Shown here: positions 54,564-64,000 of the stretch, piece by piece | How positions within the stretch are numbered: the stretch's first letter is position 1 | Layout: the number at the start of each line of letters is the position of its first letter | DNA from: an uncultured Eubacteriales bacterium | GTDB taxonomy: Bacteria; Bacillota; Clostridia; Oscillospirales; Acutalibacteraceae | DNA: 64,000 bases | Direction of reading: 5' to 3' | Assembly (NCBI GenBank): GCA_948527295.1 | Contig: CAOSWK010000004.1 | Coordinates: 39,996 to 103,995 of the forward strand | Notes under the pieces: generated by a model | Seen by the model: only the letters and a program-made list of their open reading frames with translations | Databases searched by the model: none | What the model was told of the DNA's origin: nothing | Translations under genes and position numbers: made by a program

Positions 54564-54593
54564 AAACAAAAAAGAACCTCGGCCGAAACCGAG
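54564..54593 (-). terminator. Terminator downstream of the giant LRR protein gene
   Basis: Minus strand CTCGG and CCGAG pair around six bases and are followed by TTCTTTTTTGTTT. It lies about 260 bases past the giant gene's stop; the interval between (54594-54851) shows no gene. Confidence 0.55.
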
Positions 54594-54851
54594 ATCTTTA
54601 CATTAATTATTAAAGATGTATTTTTTATTATTGAATAGAATTATTTTCCCGGATATAAAAGGCTTTTAGGTACCAAGATGTAATCCAGCAGATATTTTGT
54701 AAAATCGGCAAAATTCAATGATATCTCTGCTTAAGGTCTGTTTTTATAAAAATAGAGAGAAAAGGCTAATATGGCGAACAAAAGTTACAACTGAGTAATA
54801 CGGCAGTGAATTTTGACGCATTTTAGCAGGATAAACAGCTGAGGTAGATGT

Positions 54852-57800
54852 TTATTGTATCTCAAATGTATTTAATGCCTGCTCTATGAGACCGTTTACT
54901 TTTGATCTAGAATCACTGGATAAAACGCCAACAGTTTTTTTGTATGAAAGTTTGTCGATAGAATATTGATGAACTTTTTTTACAGCGTCTTGCATATGTT
55001 CTGGATAATCACTTAACCGCTTTCCTTTTATTGATTTTCCATTTACTAATTCGTCAACATTTGATAAAAAGGATTTTATCATTTTCTTCATTTCTTTCGA
55101 CAACTGGTCCTTTGTCTTTCCATCTTTATATTTTTCTACATACGATTCTAACATAGCTGGTATTCCGCGGCCAATCTTTGCGCATCTTATGGTCTCTTTT
55201 AGGGGGTTTGCAGCCTTAGCATCAAAAGTAACTTTTGAATAACGAGGAATCACCTTTTGAATAACCTCTATATCTGGATCTTTTTTTATAGAAAAAGTTC
55301 CATTTTTCCCGTGCATTCTAAAAACTATTTTTTTGTAGCTACTTTCTTTAGGATAGCCAGGATTAAGTTTATCCAAAAAATCTTCCAAGTCTTTTTTTGT
55401 TTGATCGTCGAGGCCATACGGATTTTTAGGGTCGAGAGGGTTTGAAGGAGGTGTTGAAGGAAGCTTTTTTGCAATAAGGTTGTCTAAAAAGGCTCTAGCT
55501 CTTTCTTCGTCCCAATCATCTGCCTTTTTTTCATCATTAGAATCTTCAAAATCGTCTTTTTTAGCTTTTTGGCTTTTACTATTCAATGATGTCTGCCCGT
55601 CTTTATTTGATGTTGCCGACTTTTGTTGCTGCTTTTTATTTCCTGTTGGGGTTTGAGCTGGGTTTTGACTTGATTTTGCAGAATCAAGTGTTTTTTCATT
55701 ATCTGACAAAGTTTTTTTAACCAACTTTTTATTTGGATTTACCGACTTTACTCTTTTTTGAGATTGCTGTTTTTCATTTTCTGCTGGAGTTTGAGCTAGG
55801 GGTTGACTTGATTCTGAAGAATTAAGTGTTTTTTCATTATCTGACGAAATATTTTTAGCCTGTAGCGATTTTTCAATGTCTGAGTCATTGCTTGCAGTTC
55901 CTATTTTACTTTTATTTGCACCTGAATCATCGCTTTCGGAGACTGTTTTTTGCCCGATTTCAAAATTATTTTCATCCGCAGCTTTATTTATGCTTTCCTC
56001 TTCATCTTTAGCTTTTTCTATTTCTTCTTCTGTACTAGAGGTAACATTTTCATCCTCTTCACTTGAAGAATGTTCACTATTGTTGTCTTTAGTATTTACT
56101 TTTTTATCAGTTTGCTCGTCAGATTTTTTTAGCGTTGTGCTTTCATCTGTTTCGTTATCAGATTGATCGGTAGCGTTATCCGACATTAACTTTTGAGATA
56201 TTTTAGGCGTTTTGTCTTTAAAGAAGTCATCATCATATTTACGGTTGTCTAATTTATTTTGATTACTTGGTTCATCTTCGTGTTCGCTATAAAAGTCAAT
56301 ATCTGAATCAGAAAAGCCGTTATCAGAATTTAAATTGCTTAAATCTGGTGATTTATTGTTTGCAGTTTTTATTTCATCTGTTTCGTTGTCAGATTGATCG
56401 GCATCTCCGTGTCCACTTTCGCTAGAGCCAAAACCACTAATTTCGTTATCAGATTTAACGTTTGCATAACTGTTTGTAATTTCTTTGTCAGACAATTCAG
56501 GTGTTTCCTCAGTGTTGTCTATTAAAGCAGAAGAAGAGCTGCTGACTTGGTCAGTTTCTTTTTCTTCAGATCCAGAAAGTACATTATCGTTGTTGCCTTC
56601 TTTAGTTTCCTTGGCTACTGAATCATCTTTATTCTTTTCAGAATCTGAAGATATAGTGCTATTAACTTGAAAAAATTCTTCAGAATTTTCTTCCTCTCCT
56701 GTTTTATCAACTAAATTTTTTATATCTTCCTCGATGTTAATCTCACTGTCGCTGTTAATTGTTGAAGTTTCTTTTTCATTATCGGACACTTCTTTAAAGA
56801 AAGCTAACATATTTTCATCTGTTATTGGATCATAATTTTGGGGCGTTTCTTTTTTCTCCTTATTTTTAGAATCTTGAGAAGATGTGATTCCGCTATTTAT
56901 TTCTTTATTTTCATTGGTAGCCTCAATATTTTCATTCTTTTCAGGATCTGAAGAAAGTGTACTTTCGCCGTGTATCTCTTTATCTTCATTAGTTTTTGCA
57001 ATGTCTTTATTATTTTCAGAGTCTGGAGAAGATGTGATTCCGCTGCCTGTTTCTTTATTTTCAACATTAGAATAGCTGCTGATTTGGGCAGTTGCCTTTT
57101 CTTTAGATTCAGATAGTACCTTATCTTCGTCTATTTCCTTACTTCCCTGGGGTACTAAATCATCTTTATTTTTTTCAGAGTCTGAAGATGCAGTGCTATC
57201 AACTTGAAGAGGGGGCTCAGTTTTTTCTTCTTCCTCATTAGGCCTAAAAATTAAGTCAGTTATATCAACTTCAGAACCATCACTATTTTTTTCTGAAATT
57301 TCGTTATTATTATCCGAAGAATTAGAAACTAAATCTAAGATATCTGTTTCAACATCAACTTTAACTTCTTCTTTTTGATTAGTTTCGCTTTTATTTTCTT
57401 TTTCAGCGTCTGAGATGTCTGCTTTTATGTTATTTTTGGCCAGATCTTTATTTTCAGAATCAGAACTATTTGTGCCTGAATCACTCTTTATACCATCTGT
57501 ATTGCTTATATTTTCATTAGAACCGTTTTCTTCGGAATTTGTGTCTTTATTTTCTGAGTCACTTGATGATGGAGAATTTATAAATGTTCCTCCTGCTTCC
57601 TTTTTTTTCTTTGGAGTGTCAAATAAGCTTGTGCCATTTTTAGGCTCTTGAGTTTTCTTTGATTCAACGGTGTTTTCTGAAGACTCTAACTGTGAATCAC
57701 CATGTAACAATGGTGTTACTGCACTGCTTTTTGTTGCCTTTGGTGTATAAATCCCTCGTTCTAGTTTATATTGCTCGACTAGTGTGTTTGTTTTTTGTGG

Positions 57801-60800
57801 TGTTTTATAGCCAGATTTTTCAGCGGGTGGAGAGTTAAATTCGTAATAATATTCATAATTATGCTCATGATTATCGTTGTCATTTCCTAAATTTATTTCG
57901 CAGAAAAAATTGCCTTCATAATCGTCTATAACGTAAGGTCTTGGCAAAGATTCTTTACCGCGAGACAGAGAAAGTATGCTGGAAGCATTTTTAGCCATTG
58001 GATTATTTTTACCATTATAAATAATGTATTTTAAAGATCCGCAGTTAACAAGCGCCCATTGACCAATAGAGGTTACACTGCCCGGAATAGTAAGTGATTC
58101 AAGGCTTGTGCAGCTGTTAAATGCTGAATCTCCAATTGAGCGTAATCCTTCTTTAATATCAATTCTTCCCAATTTGCTGCATTTAAAAAATGCAGAGGCT
58201 CCAATTGAGGTTACAGTTTTAGGGATATCTATAGATTTAAGACTTATGCAATTATAAAATGCACTATCTTCAATCGAATTTAGTCCTTCTGTAAGCTTAA
58301 CTTCAACTAAATTGATGCAATTATTAAATGTATAAGGCATAATATTGGTTACATTACTCGGAATGCTAATCTGCATCAAGCTGCTGCATTCGTTAAACGC
58401 GTATTCTCCAAGAGAAATTAAGCTGTCAGGTAGGGTGATTTTAGCTAATAATTTACATTCGGAAAACGCATAACTTTCAATAGAAGTCACGCTTTCTGGC
58501 AGCTTAATTTCAGTTATACCAGAACGTCCAAACGCGTGCTGCCCAATTTTGGTTATGCCATCGGGGATGTCTATAGATGTTGCATCTGAACAATCCACAA
58601 AGGCACCACCTGCAATGGAAGTCACGCCTTTAACGAATTTGATAGATTTTATGATATTTTTATAGCCATACCAAGGAATGTCGTTAGTTTCTGGGTAACC
58701 TGCTATCATATCGCCTTTACCTTTAATCTCCAATTCACCATCTTTATAAAGAGTCCATTTAACATCTTTCCCGTCATTAGTGGAAAGATCTCCACAAAAA
58801 TCGCTGTCAAGTGATAATCTTATGTTGCCGAAATAATTATCCTTGTAAGTAGGTGGTAGAATTATTTTTGTTGAAGGCGTATTAGTAAACTCATCAGCTG
58901 AAATCAAGTTACCAGATGTGGCGGGATTTTGATCTCCGCCAAAAGTTATTGTTTTTAATTTTGGGCAATGATTAAAAGCTAATAAATGAATTTTCGTAAA
59001 GCTGCTGAGAATAGTAATTGATTCAAGTCCCTTGCAGAAATCAAACGCGTAGGATCCGATTTCCTTTATAGTATTTGGAATATTAATAGACTTAAGAGCA
59101 TAACAGCTGAAAAAAGCATGGGCCTCAATTTGAGTTACAGTGCTAGGGATAGCGATTTCAGCAAGTTTTTTACATGAATGAAACGCGCATTCCCCAATAC
59201 TGGTTGCATTAGGTATATAAATTTGAGTAAGACTTTTGCATTCCCTAAATGCACTAGCACCAATTTCTGTGTTACTTTCAATTTTAATTTCTCCCAAACT
59301 TTTAAAATCACAAAAACAGCTCACCGCGGAAACTGGGTTGTGTGCAGGCTGAATGCAACCTTTAATTGATTTTACACCCTCTTTTATAGTAACTGTTTTA
59401 ACGTCATTTTTATGCTCCATTTTACTAAATGGAGTAGAATCAGAGAGCTCTCCAACAAAATTTACTGCACTTTCGTTTACGCTAATTACCAGTTCACCAT
59501 CGGCATAAAGAGTAAAGTTAAGGTCTTGTTCATGGTCTATAGATCCACAAGTGCCACTTTCAAGTATCTTTCGGCTTAAATCTTCGGCAGCATCTTTTGT
59601 TTCTTTATTTTCTTGATTTTCTGCAGCATCTTGTGCTTTTTCGCTGTTTTCATAGTTTTCTGTATTTTCATTTTGGTTATTATTTGAGTCTGCTGTTTCG
59701 CTTTCTGATTTTGCGTTATTTTCTGGTTGATCTTTATCTGTTTTATTAATTTCTTCATTGTTAACGCCTTTAAAACTAGGGCCATGGTCCGAGCCTGAGT
59801 CTGAGCCGAAATCTGGTCCACCAGGTCCCGGTCCAGAATCATTGTCGTTGGTTGAGCCAACTGAAATAGTTGGCTTTGTTACTTTTGCGCAGCCCAAGTA
59901 ATCACTTTCGTAGGTCGCTAATACATTTATCGTTTTATTTTCTTTTAGATCAAACAGTTTTATCCCGTTAGCTGGGTCATGATCTCCTCCGTAATTTACT
60001 GTTTTTAAATTTAGACAGTCAGAAAGCGCGTCTTCCTTGATTGTAGTTACACTGCCTGGTATAGTAATAACTGGAAGATTTGTGCATTTATTAAATACCT
60101 TTGCTCCAATGTAAGTTACGCTACTTGGGATAGTTATGGCTTCAAGTGATGTACAATGTTCAAACGTAAAATCTTCGATTTTAGTTATGCTATTTGGCAA
60201 ACTTATAGACTGAAGAGCAGAGCACTCTTTAAATGCACGCATACCAATAGTTTTTACGCTATTTGGTATAGTAACCTCGGTGAGTTTTTGGCAAAAACAA
60301 AACGCACTGGACCCAATTGCTGTTACACTATTGGGTATATCTATAGACTGAAGACCAGATAGATTAAAAGCACTGTTCTCAATTGCAGTTACAGTATTGG
60401 GAATAGTAATCTCAGAAAGTTTCTCACAGAGAAAGAACGCACCTTCTCCAATCTTAGTTATTTTAGGTGTAGCAATTTTGCTAAGATTTTTGCAATATTT
60501 AAATGCATAAGCTTCAATTGCTGTTTCCCCTTCAACAACAACTTCAGTAATATTATCTAATTTACTAAAGCAACTCTCGTTTAATTTATTGCCTTTAATT
60601 GATTTTACACCGTCTTTTATAGTAACCTTTTTAATCTGTACTTTGTTTTCATTGATCATATTATCAAATGGAGTAGAATCAGAGAGTTCGCCAACAAAAC
60701 TGTCAGAACTTGCCTGACTTTCGTTTACACTAATTACCAGTTCACCAGTATCCTTGTAAAGAGTAAACTGAAGATCTTTTTCATGGCCTTTAGATCCACA

Positions 60801-63800
60801 GTATCCACTTGCAAGTATGTCTTGTTTTGGAACCTCTACAGCATCTTGTGCTTTTTCGCCTTTTTGAGCTTCTGTATTTTCATTTTGGCTTTTGCTTGAA
60901 TCTTCTGCGCCTTTGCTTTTTGCTTTTTGATTCTTTGTTGCATCATCTTGCAATTTTTTATTTGACTTATCTAAGTCGTAATCATTATCGCTAGACTCTC
61001 CTTCTTCCTCTCCTTCTTCCTCTTCTTCTTCCTCTTCTTCGGCAAATAAATCATTATTTCCTTCATTTTTAGAAAGTTTACTCTTTGTCTTATCCGATTG
61101 ATCATTATCATTATTGATGAACTCGCTGTCGTCGTTATTGTTAATAAGTTCTTGTTCCTTTTCTTTTATAAAATTTTCTAGTTCTGTAGCAAAAGCTACA
61201 GCCTTTTCCTGCATAAATTGGGGATATTGTTCCGCAGTGCCAGAATCTACCATTGATTGATAGGTTCCTAATAAGGCTTTTAAATTTTTTAGAACATCTA
61301 TTTTACTCAAGGCTTTAAACATTGTTTTAGGAGTCTTGTTATGCAAAAAACATCTCATAACTTCATTTTCAACAGGTTTGCCATATAACTCTTCATTATA
61401 TGAGTCATTTTCATCAAATAAATTTTCGGTAGGCTTAATATTTACTTCAAAAGGAGAAGCATATATTTTTGAAATGTATTGACACAATATGTTAGCAGCG
61501 TTAGCATCAATAACTTCGCCATCATATATTATACCCGCCTTAGTAAAAATGCCGTCATTTGTAAAATAAACAAAATTATCGTATTTTTCTATATTATTTT
61601 CTTTCATTTGAGCAATACTTTCTTTGGAAAAATTTTCTAACGGGAACTTTCTTTGCAAATATTTAGCTAGATTTATAAAAACTAAATTGGTGTTTCGATT
61701 TAACTCTTTGCCAGATCCATTCATATTTACCGCTAAAGAAAAGCTTACTCTTTTCTTAGCACCACTAGATTTTTCTGCATCATCAGACTCTGCGTTACCT
61801 TTTTTTGTCTGTTCAACCTTTTTTTGATCTTCTTCGCTTGAATCTTCTAGCTTAGATTTGCTGCTTTCTGTCGCATCAAGAGGCACATTTACTTCTTCTT
61901 CATCATTATTTTTTTCTGACTTATTTTCATCAGCATTAAGCAAAGCAGGAGCTGCAGGTTCTTCTTCTAAGTCAGCATTTACAAACCCCCAGTTGATTTT
62001 TTTCAAAATAAATCGTGGCATTTTTTTGAATTTTCCTTTTCTTTCCATTTTTTGCAATTTTTTAGCAACTGTTTCGTTGTTATCATCATTAATCCAAGCA
62101 GACTTTATAAGTTCACTAGCAGAGTCGACTCTTTGGCAAACGTATTCGACTCTACAGTCATGAGCAAGGTCAAAAACTGCTATAAAAGATTCTTCTGGAA
62201 TGTCTTCATTGTTAATAGTAGCATTACCATTTAAATCGATTTGAATAAGGCTTACAATATTTCTTAAATTTTCGCCTATTTGGTTATCTAAATCCATAGT
62301 ATCCTTCGTTAAAGAAGGGTCATATTCTTTAGATTTTTCGAACTCTTCATTAAAACGGTTAACAAAATTTACTACGGTATCACTTGTCCAACCCCCAGCT
62401 ACAATATTTGCAGTCAGAGGATCCTCCGTAGTATACGCAGATTTTGTGTTGGCTCCTTTGGATGAAATCTTTTTGTTGTCTGATTCTTCAGGGGCACTAT
62501 CGCCGTCATCATTTTTAATGGTAACTTTTTTAGCATCTGTTTTCGTTTTTGGTTTCCTGTCGTCGTCATCGCCATCGTCATCGTCACTATCACTACCGCT
62601 GGAACCTTTGCTGTCTTCCTCTTCACTGCCTGTACCATCATGCAAGTTGGGGGCAGCTGGCTTTTCATTTTCATCGTTAACTTCAGCATTATCATTGTTT
62701 TCTGGTTGCCCGTCTGAATTTTCGCCGCCATCAAAGTTTTGTGGCTGGCCTTCAGAATTTTCGTTAGCACTTTTTGATTGTGCAGCGGGACCTGCGGCTG
62801 GCGGCTGGTCGTCAGGGTTTGCAGCTGAGGTTGGCACTTGTGCTGGAGCGCCTTTAAAATTATTATATAATCGTTTAGCAAGAGCCACCGGAGTTTCGTC
62901 ATCAAACAGATACGCAATAGAATAAATTCCCGCTAGCCCGAAAAGAACAGGGGTGACAATTTTCCAGTAGTTGAATTTTTCAGCAACTTCTTTTACAGAG
63001 TTTACATACTCAACTAAGCCCCCAGGATTCTGAGCGACATCAGGAACATCAACTTTTTGCATACTTTGAGAGACTAAAGAAGAAGCCTTTTCTACAGAGT
63101 TACCAACCCAATCTGAAGTTGGATTAGCTGGATTAACAACAGCACTGCCTGTTCCTGAACCGCCCCAATTTGCCACATAATTTGCAACGGCATTGCCAGC
63201 AGATTTTACATACTCAACTAAGCCTCCAACTTTCTGTGCTACCCCTGGAGCGTCAACTTTTTGCATGCTTTGAGAGACTAAAGAAGAAGCCTTTTCTACA
63301 GCGTTACCAACCCAATCTGAAGGTGGATTAGACGGATCAACAACTGCATTGCCTGTTGCAATTTTATTTACGCTGTTGGCAACGCTTGCTCCTGGACCGC
63401 CCCAATTTGCCACATAATTTGCAACGGCATTGCCGGCAGATTTTCCATATTCAACTAAGTCCCAAAATTTCTGAACTACACCAGGGGCGTCAATTTTTTG
63501 TATGCTTTGAGAGACTAAAGAAGAAGCCTTTTCTACAGAGTTACCAACCCAATCTGAAGTTGGATTAGCTGGATTAACAACAGCACTGCCTGTTCCTGAA
63601 CCGCCCCAATTTGCCACATAATTTGCAACGGCATTGCCAGCAGATTTTACATACTCAACTAAGCCTCCAACTTTCTGTGCTACCCCTGGAGCGTCAACTT
63701 TTTGCATGCTTTGAGAGACTAAAGAAGAAGCCTTTTCTACAGCGTTACCAACCCAATCTGAAGGTGGATTAGACGGATCAACAACTGCATTGCCTGTTGC

Positions 63801-64000
63801 AATTTTATTTACGCTGTTGGCAACGCTTGCTCCTGGACCGCCCCAATTTGCCACATAATTTGCAACGGCATTGCCGGCAGATTTTCCATATTCAACTAAG
63901 TCCCAAAATTTCTGAACTACACCAGGGGCGTCAATTTTTTGTATGCTTTGAGAGACTAAAGAAGAAGCCTTTTCTACAGAGTTACCAACCCAATCTGAAG
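54852..64000 (-). CDS. Giant BspA-type LRR surface protein, N-terminus beyond right edge
   Basis: 3048 codons visible and still open at 64000; the GTG at 63854 is inside a repeat, not the start. From N to C: tandem 147-residue repeats (64000-62960); one membrane-like helix (IVTPVLFGLAGIYSIAYLF, about 62910-62970); an acidic linker with a run of Asp; a helical domain (62430-61980); a second domain with IIYDGEVIDAN and YPQFMQEKAVAFA (about 61740-61150); three LRR_5 blocks (60580-60000, 59340-58940, 58680-58010), each after a beta-rich header such as CGSxxHExDLxFTLY and ISVNES; a very long Ser/Asp/Glu/Asn-rich linker with SSDSExNKD repeats (57830-55560); and a C-terminal domain (YPEHMQDAVKKVHQYSIDKL). 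An adhesion or host-contact role is likely. Whether it carries the Nif11-like leader cannot be seen. Confidence 0.9.
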   Translation of the reverse strand, partial: SDWVGNSVEKASSLVSQSIQKIDAPGVVQKFWDLVEYGKSAGNAVANYVANWGGPGASVANSVNKIATGNAVVDPSNPPSDWVGNAVEKASSLVSQSMQKVDAPGVAQKVGGLVEYVKSAGNAVANYVANWGGSGTGSAVVNPANPTSDWVGNSVEKASSLVSQSIQKIDAPGVVQKFWDLVEYGKSAGNAVANYVANWGGPGASVANSVNKIATGNAVVDPSNPPSDWVGNAVEKASSLVSQSMQKVDAPGVAQKVGGLVEYVKSAGNAVANYVANWGGSGTGSAVVNPANPTSDWVGNSVEKASSLVSQSMQKVDVPDVAQNPGGLVEYVNSVKEVAEKFNYWKIVTPVLFGLAGIYSIAYLFDDETPVALAKRLYNNFKGAPAQVPTSAANPDDQPPAAGPAAQSKSANENSEGQPQNFDGGENSDGQPENNDNAEVNDENEKPAAPNLHDGTGSEEEDSKGSSGSDSDDDDGDDDDRKPKTKTDAKKVTIKNDDGDSAPEESDNKKISSKGANTKSAYTTEDPLTANIVAGGWTSDTVVNFVNRFNEEFEKSKEYDPSLTKDTMDLDNQIGENLRNIVSLIQIDLNGNATINNEDIPEESFIAVFDLAHDCRVEYVCQRVDSASELIKSAWINDDNNETVAKKLQKMERKGKFKKMPRFILKKINWGFVNADLEEEPAAPALLNADENKSEKNNDEEEVNVPLDATESSKSKLEDSSEEDQKKVEQTKKGNAESDDAEKSSGAKKRVSFSLAVNMNGSGKELNRNTNLVFINLAKYLQRKFPLENFSKESIAQMKENNIEKYDNFVYFTNDGIFTKAGIIYDGEVIDANAANILCQYISKIYASPFEVNIKPTENLFDENDSYNEELYGKPVENEVMRCFLHNKTPKTMFKALSKIDVLKNLKALLGTYQSMVDSGTAEQYPQFMQEKAVAFATELENFIKEKEQELINNNDDSEFINNDNDQSDKTKSKLSKNEGNNDLFAEEEEEEEEEGEEEGESSDNDYDLDKSNKKLQDDATKNQKAKSKGAEDSSKSQNENTEAQKGEKAQDAVEVPKQDILASGYCGSKGHEKDLQFTLYKDTGELVISVNESQASSDSFVGELSDSTPFDNMINENKVQIKKVTIKDGVKSIKGNKLNESCFSKLDNITEVVVEGETAIEAYAFKYCKNLSKIATPKITKIGEGAFFLCEKLSEITIPNTVTAIENSAFNLSGLQSIDIPNSVTAIGSSAFCFCQKLTEVTIPNSVKTIGMRAFKECSALQSISLPNSITKIEDFTFEHCTSLEAITIPSSVTYIGAKVFNKCTNLPVITIPGSVTTIKEDALSDCLNLKTVNYGGDHDPANGIKLFDLKENKTINVLATYESDYLGCAKVTKPTISVGSTNDNDSGPGPGGPDFGSDSGSDHGPSFKGVNNEEINKTDKDQPENNAKSESETADSNNNQNENTENYENSEKAQDAAENQENKETKDAAEDLSRKILESGTCGSIDHEQDLNFTLYADGELVISVNESAVNFVGELSDSTPFSKMEHKNDVKTVTIKEGVKSIKGCIQPAHNPVSAVSCFCDFKSLGEIKIESNTEIGASAFRECKSLTQIYIPNATSIGECAFHSCKKLAEIAIPSTVTQIEAHAFFSCYALKSINIPNTIKEIGSYAFDFCKGLESITILSSFTKIHLLAFNHCPKLKTITFGGDQNPATSGNLISADEFTNTPSTKIILPPTYKDNYFGNIRLSLDSDFCGDLSTNDGKDVKWTLYKDGELEIKGKGDMIAGYPETNDIPWYGYKNIIKSIKFVKGVTSIAGGAFVDCSDATSIDIPDGITKIGQHAFGRSGITEIKLPESVTSIESYAFSECKLLAKITLPDSLISLGEYAFNECSSLMQISIPSNVTNIMPYTFNNCINLVEVKLTEGLNSIEDSAFYNCISLKSIDIPKTVTSIGASAFFKCSKLGRIDIKEGLRSIGDSAFNSCTSLESLTIPGSVTSIGQWALVNCGSLKYIIYNGKNNPMAKNASSILSLSRGKESLPRPYVIDDYEGNFFCEINLGNDNDNHEHNYEYYYEFNSPPAEKSGYKTPQKTNTLVEQYKLERGIYTPKATKSSAVTPLLHGDSQLESSENTVESKKTQEPKNGTSLFDTPKKKKEAGGTFINSPSSSDSENKDTNSEENGSNENISNTDGIKSDSGTNSSDSENKDLAKNNIKADISDAEKENKSETNQKEEVKVDVETDILDLVSNSSDNNNEISEKNSDGSEVDITDLIFRPNEEEEKTEPPLQVDSTASSDSEKNKDDLVPQGSKEIDEDKVLSESKEKATAQISSYSNVENKETGSGITSSPDSENNKDIAKTNEDKEIHGESTLSSDPEKNENIEATNENKEINSGITSSQDSKNKEKKETPQNYDPITDENMLAFFKEVSDNEKETSTINSDSEINIEEDIKNLVDKTGEEENSEEFFQVNSTISSDSEKNKDDSVAKETKEGNNDNVLSGSEEKETDQVSSSSSALIDNTEETPELSDKEITNSYANVKSDNEISGFGSSESGHGDADQSDNETDEIKTANNKSPDLSNLNSDNGFSDSDIDFYSEHEDEPSNQNKLDNRKYDDDFFKDKTPKISQKLMSDNATDQSDNETDESTTLKKSDEQTDKKVNTKDNNSEHSSSEEDENVTSSTEEEIEKAKDEEESINKAADENNFEIGQKTVSESDDSGANKSKIGTASNDSDIEKSLQAKNISSDNEKTLNSSESSQPLAQTPAENEKQQSQKRVKSVNPNKKLVKKTLSDNEKTLDSAKSSQNPAQTPTGNKKQQQKSATSNKDGQTSLNSKSQKAKKDDFEDSNDEKKADDWDEERARAFLDNLIAKKLPSTPPSNPLDPKNPYGLDDQTKKDLEDFLDKLNPGYPKESSYKKIVFRMHGKNGTFSIKKDPDIEVIQKVIPRYSKVTFDAKAANPLKETIRCAKIGRGIPAMLESYVEKYKDGKTKDQLSKEMKKMIKSFLSNVDELVNGKSIKGKRLSDYPEHMQDAVKKVHQYSIDKLSYKKTVGVLSSDSRSKVNGLIEQALNTFEIQ
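62960..64000. repeat. Tandem 441-base (147-codon) repeats inside the giant gene
   Basis: The copy starting near 63394 and the one near 63835 are identical over the visible overlap (for example 63420-63558 against 63861-63999), offset exactly 441 bases. Each copy contains two related half-units built on DWVGNxVEKASSLVSQSxQK and GNAVANYVANWGG. The copy nearest the membrane segment (63200-62960) is diverged. Confidence 0.9.

Noticed and set aside
63852..63854. GTG at 63854 as the start of the giant protein
   Set aside because: The frame stays open to the window edge with the same repeat sequence, so this GTG is an internal valine codon.
62960..64000. The evenly spaced repeats as a CRISPR array
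   Set aside because: The repeats are 441 bases long, in frame, and encode protein; there are no short repeats with unique spacers.

Overview
The window looks like a piece of a chromosome from an anaerobic, Gram-positive, Clostridia-type bacterium (Oscillospirales-like by overall feel; no database search was possible). The evidence is the PolC-type replicase, the pyrH-frr-uppS-cdsA-dxr-rseP-ispG-polC gene order, a one-chain pyruvate:ferredoxin oxidoreductase, a 6S RNA and RNase P RNA of Firmicutes type, consensus sigma-A promoters and SpoIID/peptidoglycan-binding proteins. Housekeeping genes are moderately GC-rich. The large secreted-protein genes and the island at 39-50 kb are visibly AT-rich.

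Layout. 1-0.85 kb: 5' part of a leader-bearing protein gene (minus). 1.1-4.3 kb: sugar dehydratase/epimerase and M23 peptidase. 4.3-6.3 kb: DUF1292 protein, 6S RNA, aminotransferase (plus). 6.3-8.6 kb: lipoprotein, AcpS, Cys-rich CD1247-like protein, EF-P. 8.7-18.7 kb: the lipid/isoprenoid/replication block, read leftward from a promoter in front of pyrH. Its PolC has no proofreading exonuclease domain. 19-29.5 kb: three large leader-bearing proteins and one 77-residue double-glycine peptide. 29.6-32 kb: rnpB and asnB, separated by a 165-bp tandem duplication. 32.4-35.9 kb: PFOR. 36-38.4 kb: three-gene SpoIID/peptidoglycan-binding operon. 38.96 kb: tRNA-Pro(GGG), followed by an island of decayed and accessory genes ending with a tyrosine integrase and an IS3-family remnant (39-50.2 kb). 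The island holds a compact cluster of a broken radical SAM/SPASM gene, an ABC ATPase, two permeases, an S41-type peptidase and a secreted calpain-like peptidase. 50.5-54 kb: a fifth leader-bearing protein and a C-type-lectin-like secreted protein. 54.4 kb: tRNA-Leu(GAG). 54.85-64 kb: the C-terminal 3048 codons of a giant BspA-type leucine-rich-repeat protein, open at the right edge.

The most striking system is the family of large proteins (451 to more than 1000 residues) that all begin with an 84-87-residue Nif11-like leader ending in VSGG, followed at once by a hydrophobic segment with an AXA-like end that resembles a Sec signal peptide. Each has its own near-consensus promoter and its own AT-rich locus. 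Their passengers are BspA-type LRRs, coiled coils, Ser/Thr/Glu-rich linkers and a recurring ~60-residue module. With the giant LRR protein, the lectin-like protein and the calpain-like peptidase they suggest a bacterium that lives in close contact with eukaryotic cells; this is inference. No transporter with an obvious leader-peptidase domain is visible here.

Many genes in the island are broken: frameshifts, in-frame stops, an internal deletion and truncations by insertion. Some could be sequencing errors, which read mapping would settle.
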